From Paenibacillus polymyxa M1 (GTDB lineage Bacteria > Bacillota > Bacilli > Paenibacillales > Paenibacillaceae), in NCBI RefSeq assembly GCF_000237325.1, contig NC_017542.1, positions 2,452,501 to 2,516,500 on the forward strand: 64,000 bases of DNA, in the 5' to 3' direction. Below, piece by piece: positions 17,330 to 24,741 of the stretch (position 1 is its first letter; every line of letters starts with the position of its first letter). Under the pieces are notes generated by a model. It worked only from the letters and a program-made list of their open reading frames with translations, made no database searches and was not told the DNA's origin. The translations under genes and the position numbers were made by a program.

Positions 17330-18214
17330 TTAATAGATGTCCGTTGCATCTGTAGGGAGAGCTTTTATGTGATAGAGATAGTTAGTAACACGTTGATCGT
17401 CCTGAATCGGGTATTTATAACCATAATGGTTTGCCACTTTCTGGGCAACTTCTCTGAATAAATTGCCCATGATAAAAAGAGACTGCCACATATGTTCATA
17501 GTCTGCATCCGCAAACGTTTGGATGTAGGCCGTCCAATGATCAGGCTCAAGGTGCTTCTCCAAGTATTTTCCCTGCTTCCCTGGATCTGCCGTGAAGTCG
17601 GATTGTATACCCATATGCCATTCCAACATCAAGTGAAGTGCATCTCTTACAGGTCGATCTAACATGAATTTGGCATAGGGAAGCTCATGCCGCCATAGTC
17701 CTTTAGCCACATAAGTACTGACCCACCAGAACTCATTGCAGGAATCTGCATAGGTTTGGGCGGTTGGAGGGACTGTCTTATAATCTTGAAGATTTGGCGG
17801 TGGAAAAGGCTTCACCAGTCCGTCTTTATCCAGGAGCAGTACACTTAAGCTGTCTCGGGGCCAATTGTCGATGTTAGCCACAGGGCAGAGGGTAAGATCT
17901 ATACGATTGCCATCCGTAAATAACATAAGAAAAGCAAAGCGATCACGGGACGTCACAGTAGGCTCCGCATGTTCATCGGGCGTCTGCATAATGATCAATT
18001 CTCCAAAGTGGTGAATCCAGCCACGTTCCTGAATAAAGCTGTCCATGGAAGATACGAGAAAGACGATGTCATAATCCTGAAAAATATCTCGTGGAGCATG
18101 TGGATTGGCGCGTGAACCATTCATAATCACAGCACGTACCCGTTCGTCCTCTTGAGCAAATTGGAGAATGGTATGCAGCATCTCTTGTTCACTTCTCACT
18201 ATAGTCGTCTCCAC
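17330..18214 (-). CDS. aadK: ANT(6)/AadK-type aminoglycoside 6-adenylyltransferase
   Basis: 294 residues matching the AadK family of streptomycin nucleotidyltransferases. The nucleotidyltransferase motif GSRANPHAPRDIFQDYD near residue 33 carries the GS and two metal-binding Asp residues. A third acidic position is in RIDLTLCP near residue 104, and the C-terminal helical half has the conserved NEFWWVSTYVAKGL and AWH-like stretch. Family members transfer AMP to streptomycin, but chromosomal copies can be weakly active. It has no mobile element nearby, so it looks like an intrinsic gene. The start at 18214 adds a few residues before the MRSEQE-like segment of relatives (here VRSEQEM), so a GTG start six codons later is possible. 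Confidence 0.85.
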   Translation of the reverse strand: METTIVRSEQEMLHTILQFAQEDERVRAVIMNGSRANPHAPRDIFQDYDIVFLVSSMDSFIQERGWIHHFGELIIMQTPDEHAEPTVTSRDRFAFLMLFTDGNRIDLTLCPVANIDNWPRDSLSVLLLDKDGLVKPFPPPNLQDYKTVPPTAQTYADSCNEFWWVSTYVAKGLWRHELPYAKFMLDRPVRDALHLMLEWHMGIQSDFTADPGKQGKYLEKHLEPDHWTAYIQTFADADYEHMWQSLFIMGNLFREVAQKVANHYGYKYPIQDDQRVTNYLYHIKALPTDATDIY

Positions 18215-18500
18215 AAGCGGTATCGAAAGGAAAAAAACGTAGACAAGACAGCAGTAGAAATAAAGGCCACCAGTTCAAGGATCATCAAGAAAAACGACCT
18301 CCTGTAAGTTCTTTTATCTGGGAAAAGTATCCTATCCTTACAATAGCCTATCCATGGAAGCCATTCAACTGTATGGGAGAGGTATGTTCATCACCGAATG
18401 TACACTTGACCGAATTGTATAGGCAATTCAAAAGGGTTGGATCAATATCCATCAGCCATATATCATAATTTTATTTATAAGGAAGCAAACAGCGGGCAAA
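18215..18500. other. intergenic region upstream of the SLH protein gene
   Basis: This AT-rich stretch lies between divergent genes. It contains no convincing gene, RNA or strong hairpin. It must hold the leftward promoter of the adenylyltransferase gene, but I could not identify one. Confidence 0.4.
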
Positions 18501-18536
18501 TTGTTCAGAATTTGTTCAGTGACGACATTGTATAAT
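18501..18536 (+). promoter_or_regulatory. direct repeat plus -10 box upstream of the SLH protein gene
   Basis: TTGTTCAG occurs at 18501-18508 and again at 18512-18519, an 11-base period that would place both copies on one face of the DNA. A consensus TATAAT lies at 18531-18536, but no -35 is at normal spacing. This layout is typical of activator-dependent promoters bound by OmpR/PhoP-class regulators. Confidence 0.4.
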
Positions 18537-18577
18537 CCAAGAAGCAATCATAGATTTATTTCAATAGGAGGAAAGGT

Positions 18578-21500
18578 ATGCATTTTTGCAAGTCTACTAA
18601 ACGATTCACATATGCATTGACAGCAGTATCACTAATCTTCTCATCGGCCATCTCGGTGGCAGATGCTGGTGCGGCACCAACCGCACAACCCAAATTAATC
18701 CAAGACGGAACATGGAGCAAGTCTGACACTTGGATGGATGCTCCAGAAAACTATGTTGGCAGGTCTTCGGACACAGTGTTAGGATATTACCGATCAGCGA
18801 TTCAGTTTGAAATGCCCGAGCTGACTGGTAAGGTTGTAACGAAGGCAACCTTGCGTATTCATATCTCTTCCATCGGCTATAGCTATAACTTGAATCCTTT
18901 TTTGACCGTGTATGGATCGACTGCCGATGTTTGGAGCAACGGAGCTTTTCCACTGAACCCGACGGATCAGCCTTTGAATACGAAAACAGGCTCAGACCTT
19001 CAAGTAGGCTGGGTTGATTTTGATGTTACCCATTTTGTACAACAACAGACGGATGATATTGTCTCCTTTGCATTGCTTGCCAATGAAGAAGGGAACCCTG
19101 GAGACTATTCGGAAATTACATATTCAGCCGATGACAACGGCGTAGATATTCCCCAGTTGATATTGGAAACAGCAGCCCTGCCCGCTGTATCCAAAATGCC
19201 TGAGGTAGCTGCTGTAACTACTGAGGAAGATATCCCAACATCCAATATAACCATTACATCAAACCCGCAAGATTCAACGGTAGTGACACATTATCAAGTT
19301 ATGAACATTATCGGGGGCAAGCTGTATCATAGTGATGGGGTAACGGAGCTTTTTGATGGAACTTTTATCACGGCAGCAGAAGCCAGCGATGGCGTGAGGT
19401 TTGTGCCTATGGCAAACGCCAACAATGCAGCGGGAGATACCTTCTCGTTCGATGTAAAGGCGGCTCAGAGTGCAACGGGGGATGGACTAAGCGATGCTAC
19501 TAGGGCTGTTGTTCATGTTACGGAAGTAAACGATGCTCCGACAGCTCAAGACCAAACGCTATCCTCCATTTCAGAAGACTCAGGAGAGCGGACCATCCCT
19601 TTTGCAGAACTGCTTGCGCATGCGTCTGCTGGTCCGAATGAGAATGGTCAACATCTAACGATATCCTCAGTCAGCAGCATTGCAGGAGGGGCTGTACGTT
19701 TGGATGGAACCAATGTGATTTTTACACCTCAGCCGGATTTCAATGGAACCGCTAGCTTCTCTTTTACCGTCACCGATGATGGAACATCGGACGGCGTCTC
19801 AGTCCCGCAGTCGGTGGTCAAGCAAGCCTTCTTTGGGGTCAATTCTGTCGCTGATGTCCCTAATGTGACAGATGCTTTGACAGAGGAAGACAAGCAAAGC
19901 TTTGACGGACTGATCCTTACTCGTAATCAAGTGGATGGAACTGACGTGTCGTACTTTAGAATCTCAAACATTATTGGTGGAACCCTCTATAAAAACGATG
20001 GGGTAATGGAAATCCGAGATGGTCAATTCATTTCTGTAGCGGATGGCGAAGCAGGGCTTAAATTTACGCCAAATCTTTATGCTAACTCTCCATCAGGTGA
20101 TCATTTCAGTTTCGACGTACAATCATCGCTAGATATGGCTGGAACAGGGATCAGCGAGCCGAACCAAGCCAGAATCACTGTAAGTGAGGTAAACAACAGT
20201 CCGATAGCTGTGAATGATACACTGCCATCGTTATCGGCAAATGCAGGAGCACAATCTATCGCTGTTGATGAACTCTTAGCGAACGACACGGCAGGACCTG
20301 TGAATGAGAGCTTACAACATCTTAGCATCGCATCGGTAGAAAATGCGCAAGGTGGGACGGTAGTTCTAGACGGATCGGTTGTGTTATTCACTCCGAATTT
20401 AGACTACCAGGGCCCGGCAAGTTTTGATTATACTGTGATTGATAACGGCACAACCAACGGAGCATTAGATGTGAAGAACTCGACAGCTACCGCTTCATTC
20501 TCTATCAACTCAGTACCAACGCCAGACCCGGTGCCAACGCCAGATCCAGTGCCAACACCAGATCCAGTGCCAACGCCAGATCCAGTGCCAACGCCAGATC
20601 CAGTGCCAACGCCAGATCCAGTGCCAACGCCAGATCCAGTGCCAACGCCAGATCCGGTACCAACACCAGATCCAGTGCCAACGCCAGATCCAGTGCCAAC
20701 GCCAGATCCTGTACCAACACCAGATCCGGTACAAACAGATGACAATTACACAGAATTGCGTGCTTCTATCAAAAATAGAAAAATGCTAGTAGGGGGTACA
20801 GAACGGGCTACAGCAAGCGTTGTAAAATCAGATTCGTCAGAGATTGATGTCAGTGAAAAAGCAACTTGGACTTCCAGCAATACGAATGTCGCTACGGTTA
20901 ATCAGGGAGAGATTAGAGCACTTTCAGAAGGGAACACGGTAATTTCCGCCACATACAGCGGATATAGCTTTAACGTTCCAATTACCGTAACAGCTGTTAC
21001 TGCTCCCGCACCCAATAATGCTGGCAGTGATTCCAGTAGTTCCAGCGGTAGCGGGTCTGGCCATCGAAACAGTGACCATTCTAGCGATGATTCCAGCAGC
21101 AATACGGCAACATCAGCTGTATCATCTTCATCGGTAACTGTATCTAAAGAACCAGTAGCTGTACCTGAAGAACTGGTGACTGAACCAACTGTTCCTGTGC
21201 AAGACATATTCAACAGTAACGTAGTGGTTGCAGACAACAAAGTACTGCAGAATATAAAATCTAAAGCAGAATCTGCTTTAAATTCTTCTACTAATGTTAA
21301 ACCGTCAGACCTACAAGGACATTGGGCAGAAAAGACGGTCGACACGTTTTCAAAGCTGGGTATCGTAAATGGATATAAGGATGGCAGTTTCAGACCTGAT
21401 GGTGAAATTACCCGTGCAGAGTTTTCTACTATCATCTCTAGAATCTTCGATATTAGTGTTGGAAACCAGCCTGTGGTTTTGAACGATATTGGGGATCACT

Positions 21501-21862
21501 GGGCGCAGGATGCCATAACAAAACTGACCACAGCAGGAGTATTAAACGGTTATGAGGACGGTACATTTAGACCAGACCAAACGATCGTTCGTCAAGAAAT
21601 GGCTGCCATTTTGGCGCGGATCTTGGATTTAGACCGATTGAAAAAGGACACCTCGAATGAAAAAAGCTTCACCGACCTGTCCACTTCTTTTGCGGCTGAT
21701 ACGATTAAACAATTAGCACAAGCTGGTGTGCTTTCGGGTATAAGTACGAGTCAGTTTGGACCTAAGTATCATGCGTCACGTGCTGAAGCCTTGACTGCGA
21801 TTTATAATGCACTTAGTTTGAACAGCGAAATTAAAACCGTATTGGAAAGTTTGGAGCAGTAA
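18578..21862 (+). CDS. SLH-anchored surface protein with DNRLRE, cadherin-like and Big_2 domains
   Basis: 1094 residues, exported by an N-terminal signal peptide cleaved near residue 30. A DNRLRE-type domain follows (about 40-215), then about two cadherin-like/dystroglycan-type repeats (about 215-640; the EVNDAPTAQDQ-type boundary is visible). Next come a Pro-rich linker of 12 PTPDPV units (646-717), a Big_2 immunoglobulin-like domain (about 725-805), a Ser/Thr-rich spacer and three SLH domains (about 908-1080). The third SLH is more divergent. SLH domains bind pyruvylated secondary cell-wall polymer, so the protein is displayed on the cell surface and the linker probably spans the wall. AGGAGG precedes the ATG. 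It appears monocistronic. Confidence 0.88.
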   Translation: MHFCKSTKRFTYALTAVSLIFSSAISVADAGAAPTAQPKLIQDGTWSKSDTWMDAPENYVGRSSDTVLGYYRSAIQFEMPELTGKVVTKATLRIHISSIGYSYNLNPFLTVYGSTADVWSNGAFPLNPTDQPLNTKTGSDLQVGWVDFDVTHFVQQQTDDIVSFALLANEEGNPGDYSEITYSADDNGVDIPQLILETAALPAVSKMPEVAAVTTEEDIPTSNITITSNPQDSTVVTHYQVMNIIGGKLYHSDGVTELFDGTFITAAEASDGVRFVPMANANNAAGDTFSFDVKAAQSATGDGLSDATRAVVHVTEVNDAPTAQDQTLSSISEDSGERTIPFAELLAHASAGPNENGQHLTISSVSSIAGGAVRLDGTNVIFTPQPDFNGTASFSFTVTDDGTSDGVSVPQSVVKQAFFGVNSVADVPNVTDALTEEDKQSFDGLILTRNQVDGTDVSYFRISNIIGGTLYKNDGVMEIRDGQFISVADGEAGLKFTPNLYANSPSGDHFSFDVQSSLDMAGTGISEPNQARITVSEVNNSPIAVNDTLPSLSANAGAQSIAVDELLANDTAGPVNESLQHLSIASVENAQGGTVVLDGSVVLFTPNLDYQGPASFDYTVIDNGTTNGALDVKNSTATASFSINSVPTPDPVPTPDPVPTPDPVPTPDPVPTPDPVPTPDPVPTPDPVPTPDPVPTPDPVPTPDPVPTPDPVPTPDPVQTDDNYTELRASIKNRKMLVGGTERATASVVKSDSSEIDVSEKATWTSSNTNVATVNQGEIRALSEGNTVISATYSGYSFNVPITVTAVTAPAPNNAGSDSSSSSGSGSGHRNSDHSSDDSSSNTATSAVSSSSVTVSKEPVAVPEELVTEPTVPVQDIFNSNVVVADNKVLQNIKSKAESALNSSTNVKPSDLQGHWAEKTVDTFSKLGIVNGYKDGSFRPDGEITRAEFSTIISRIFDISVGNQPVVLNDIGDHWAQDAITKLTTAGVLNGYEDGTFRPDQTIVRQEMAAILARILDLDRLKKDTSNEKSFTDLSTSFAADTIKQLAQAGVLSGISTSQFGPKYHASRAEALTAIYNALSLNSEIKTVLESLEQ
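20513..20728 (+). repeat. 12 tandem 18-bp units coding (V)PTPDP
   Basis: Twelve consecutive copies of an 18-base unit (type GTGCCAACGCCAGATCCA) fill 216 bases exactly. Units differ only at third codon positions (GTG/GTA, ACG/ACA, CCA/CCG/CCT, GAT/GAC), which shows selection on the protein. Several neighbouring units are identical, so the array is prone to slippage and likely varies in copy number between strains. Confidence 0.95.
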
Positions 21863-21876
21863 TCTGGAATGATGTA

Positions 21877-21906
21877 GAGGCGAGCCTATGTGGCTCGTCT
21901 TTTTGG
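21877..21906 (+). terminator. terminator after the SLH protein gene
   Basis: The hairpin GGCGAGCC / GGCTCGTC with a 5-base loop is followed by TTTTT, 14 bases after the stop codon. Confidence 0.8.
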
Positions 21907-21969
21907 TTGAGAAGCAACGTGACAACTGTTATGTTGTACAACAATCCATCAACCTATAGTTGATGAGCT

Positions 21970-22803
21970 TTAAGACTTGGTACCTACCGCAAGCATATGC
22001 GGGCTCATACCGATCACGGATTCCTGCTCTTCAACCTGCTGTGCTATATCCAGCAAACGTCTGCGATGGGAGGGAATCGCCCATTTTTCTTCAAATCCGG
22101 GTGCAATCCAGACGGGGCCTTCCACACCCAAAACACGAGGCTCCTGCAATCCAGCCACCTGCCAGTCTGCACGCAAGGCATCCGGTGTATGAAAGTAGGA
22201 GCGTGTGATAAAAGAGGGATAAGCCGCCGGTCGTACATGCTGACCATCTGTTAACTCCTGTCTGACCATATCCATGAATGCATCTTCCTCTAAAATGGTA
22301 TTGCACTCGCCGTACACCGATAGCCCCCACAGTAACGAGCCAAACCTGGAAATAGCCGAAGTAATCAGCGTTCCCCCCTTTTTTAAGACACGCGCTGCTT
22401 CTTGCAGGGCTTTTACTCGTTCCTTCTGTTCTGTTAAATGATATAAAGGTCCCATCAATAGCACGATGTCCGCGCTTTCATCTTTACGATCAATATTTCT
22501 GGCATCTGCGGTTTCCAGCTTGCTGATAATGGGTTTATTCAGTTGCTGCTGACGAGCAAATTCAATGGCTTGCGAAGAAAGATCAAATAGATGAACTTCA
22601 TATCCCAGTTCTGCCAGCCACGAAGAGTAGACCCCTATACCGCCGCCGATATCATAAATAACATGAGTGGACTTGCTGAGATAACGGGAAATGATTTCTT
22701 TTGATCTTTCCAGCTCTATTTTTCCGATGCCTCGCTCTAATCTGCCTATTTCTGCACCGCCATCATAATAAGCCAGAATTTTATGCGTATCTTTTTCGAA
22801 CAT
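21970..22803 (-). CDS. class I SAM-dependent methyltransferase
   Basis: 277 residues. The Rossmann-type SAM site is clear: motif I VIYDIGGGIGVYS near residue 49, an acidic residue ending strand 2 (VHLFDLS), and motif IV ADIVLLMGPLYHL near residue 112, followed by LKKGGTLITSAISRFGS. The fold fits methyltransferase domain 11/25 enzymes that act on small molecules. The ATG at 22803 lies 10 bases after GAGGTGAG; a GTG at 22815 would add four residues. The substrate cannot be inferred. Confidence 0.82.
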   Translation of the reverse strand: MFEKDTHKILAYYDGGAEIGRLERGIGKIELERSKEIISRYLSKSTHVIYDIGGGIGVYSSWLAELGYEVHLFDLSSQAIEFARQQQLNKPIISKLETADARNIDRKDESADIVLLMGPLYHLTEQKERVKALQEAARVLKKGGTLITSAISRFGSLLWGLSVYGECNTILEEDAFMDMVRQELTDGQHVRPAAYPSFITRSYFHTPDALRADWQVAGLQEPRVLGVEGPVWIAPGFEEKWAIPSHRRRLLDIAQQVEEQESVIGMSPHMLAVGTKS

Positions 22804-22811
22804 AGTGCATC

Positions 22812-23069
22812 TCACCTCATATGATTGGAATAATATAACAATAGCACTAGCATTAAGAACAAGTCTACCGTACCTTTGAAGAGGTATCCACTTTGACCAA
22901 CTATGAACTTAGGATAACTATAAAAAGCCAATTTGGGGTCCGGGTTGGCTTTTGCTAAGCAGTAAAGCTCATCATCCACGATTTGAACCCCACAAATATA
23001 AATTGCATATATTATCAAGCAAGTCGATCCATAAGATATGAGTTTGAGAGGGGAAGAATACGTGATCAT
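22812..23069 (-). CDS. possible small membrane protein (uncertain)
   Basis: 85 codons reading into the ribosome-binding site of the methyltransferase gene. Two hydrophobic segments (around residues 12-30 and 66-80) flank a polar middle with a natural-looking composition (DDELYCLAKANPDPKLAFY). No Shine-Dalgarno site precedes the first ATG, which overlaps the start of the divergent glycosyltransferase gene. It could be a genuine small protein, a remnant of a longer gene, or chance. I do not recognise a family. Confidence 0.3.
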   Translation of the reverse strand: MITYSSPLKLISYGSTCLIIYAIYICGVQIVDDELYCLAKANPDPKLAFYSYPKFIVGQSGYLFKGTVDLFLMLVLLLYYSNHMR

Positions 23070-23790
23070 ACATGTATACGCATTATGCTGGAACGAAGAA
23101 AAGATGCTCCCGTTTTTTTTTAAGCACTATGATAATATAGCCGACCAATATTACATTTTCGATAATGACTCGACTGATAATTCTATATCCATGTTAAAGG
23201 CACATCCCAAAGTAAATATGAATAGATTTGAGATCGAAGGTAATTCGGTCGTGAGATCAGCACAAGATCTATTCAACCAATGTTGGAAAGAAAGCAGGAA
23301 TAAGGCAGACTGGATTATTATCTGTGACGTAGATGAACATTTTTATCACCCTAACCTTAGAACATATTTGCAGGAATGTACTTCGAAAGGGATAACATTG
23401 ATTGTCCCTAATGGTTATGAAATGGTTTCTGATTTTTTTCCTAATAGCCAGCAACCATTATATGAAACGGTAAGGAATGGTGTAAGAAGTCAAACGTACG
23501 ATAAGCCTCAAATATTTAATCCAAGTGCGATTCAAGAAATAAATTTTAGCCCTGGTAGGCATACTGCTGAACCTGCTGGGAATGTAATAAAACCATCTAA
23601 TAATGAAGTGCTATTGTTACATTATAAATACTTGGGATTTGACTATCTGAATTCACGTTTCTCAGCCTTGAAACAAGGGCTACGGGAAGGGGATACCACT
23701 AATCGATGGGGATTTCACTATTTGTGGGATGAAAACCAAAAAATGGAACAATTTAAGGATTTAAAAAATAGATCTGTAAGAGTGTTGTAG
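23062..23790 (+). CDS. glycosyltransferase family 2-like protein
   Basis: About 242 residues from the GTG at 23062, which follows GAGAGGGGAAG. The N-terminus (VYALCWNEEKMLPFFFKHY) and the FDNDSTDNS and IICDVDEHFYH motifs fit a GT2-type enzyme with a DxD-like metal site near residue 90. A His-rich active-site region (GRHTAE, LLHYKYL) follows. This type of GT2 protein is common in surface-polysaccharide clusters. It stands alone with a terminator behind it. The acceptor is unknown. Confidence 0.8.
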   Translation: MIIHVYALCWNEEKMLPFFFKHYDNIADQYYIFDNDSTDNSISMLKAHPKVNMNRFEIEGNSVVRSAQDLFNQCWKESRNKADWIIICDVDEHFYHPNLRTYLQECTSKGITLIVPNGYEMVSDFFPNSQQPLYETVRNGVRSQTYDKPQIFNPSAIQEINFSPGRHTAEPAGNVIKPSNNEVLLLHYKYLGFDYLNSRFSALKQGLREGDTTNRWGFHYLWDENQKMEQFKDLKNRSVRVL

Positions 23791-23897
23791 CATGAGCTGT
23801 TGTCGCAAGTGACATTTGTAAGTAACTATTATAACCTTCGCTGTTTCTGTGTAAACGTGCTTGCAAGAGAGTATAGTTTATTTGAAATTGATCTACA

Positions 23898-23940
23898 AGG
23901 ATAAAGGCACTTTTTTCTCAGGGTGCCTTTATCCTTTTTT
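23898..23940 (+). terminator. terminator after the glycosyltransferase gene
   Basis: Long perfect arms, AGGATAAAGGCAC and GTGCCTTTATCCT, are followed by six T. Confidence 0.9.
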
Positions 23941-24250
23941 ATGGTTGGAAAAGAAATTGGTGAATCAGCTTGCTTAATGCTCGGTCACTGCCTTTTAATG
24001 TCCCCAGAATTTAAAACGGCTTGAATAAGTAAATATCTATTTTAATTTTAATAGGTAAACAAACAATCATATGTAACAAGTTATTAATATGATACATGGA
24101 GCTACATTAATCCCTATTCTGTTCTATATAGATTGAACTTTAAAAAATATAGTAGATAAAGGTCTAAATATATTTTTTAGTTCAATATATATAGTATTTT
24201 TATATAATATGGATTTGTAGTTAATAAATAGAAAAGGAGAGATGAACTTA
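23941..24250. other. AT-rich leader region before the collagen-type genes
   Basis: This is a very AT-rich stretch without an open gene. A candidate promoter, TTGAAC (24133) with GATAAA (24155), has a 16-base spacer. AAAGGAGA at 24233-24240 is the ribosome site for the gene at 24251. Nothing else can be supported. Confidence 0.35.
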
Positions 24251-24604
24251 ATGGCTGTATTATCAACTGGACCTATTGAGAATAGTCCTGTTAGTGGGAT
24301 CAGGCCTATTCAGCAGGTTACCGTTAAAATAATTAACCGTGATTTGGTCAATTCTTCAACTATTTTAATTCAGGGCTACATTTTAAATGGTTTACGAACA
24401 TTGTATGTACTAGAACAAATAGCTTTAGCCCCCAATGCAGTTGTTACGAGAAATTATCTAGCGAACTTCGACGCATATGAATTCGTTTTTACCACAAGCG
24501 GTTTAGCAGAAGAAAGTACTGATATTTCAGTTTGGGGAAAAAACGCGAGCGGTACAATCATTGATGTTCAGCGTATTGTTGCGGATGAGCAACTAGGGTC
24601 TTAA
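24251..24604 (+). CDS. short paralogue of the collagen-like protein's N-terminal domain
   Basis: 117 residues starting MAVLSTGPIEN. It is clearly homologous over its whole length to residues 1-117 of the collagen-like protein that follows (shared MAVLSTGPI, VNSST-LI-G-ILNG, TLYV, FVFTTSG-AE, ISVWGK). It stops exactly where the collagen repeats begin in the neighbour. The ATG at 24251 is preferred to 24242 because it has proper spacing to the ribosome site and matches the paralogue's start. I do not recognise the domain family. It may be a capping or co-assembly partner for the trimeric collagen protein; this is inference. Confidence 0.75.
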   Translation: MAVLSTGPIENSPVSGIRPIQQVTVKIINRDLVNSSTILIQGYILNGLRTLYVLEQIALAPNAVVTRNYLANFDAYEFVFTTSGLAEESTDISVWGKNASGTIIDVQRIVADEQLGS

Positions 24605-24741
24605 AACTCAACATATGTATAGAGATAGAACCACAATCGCAGCAAATGGTTGAGACATAAAATAGAGGGAACAGGGTCTTGAGAAAGATCGTTGTTCACA
24701 AAAAAAAATTTGCTTTTTACTAGAGAGGAGGGAGTACCTAA

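Noticed and set aside
17330..18214. Mobile resistance cassette around the ANT(6) gene
   Set aside because: No transposase, integrase or inverted repeats flank it. The gene seems part of the chromosome.
20428..20745. Minus-strand GTGSGV-repeat frame
   Set aside because: It is the antisense reading of the 18-bp PTPDPV array. The plus strand has domain-supported coding on both sides.
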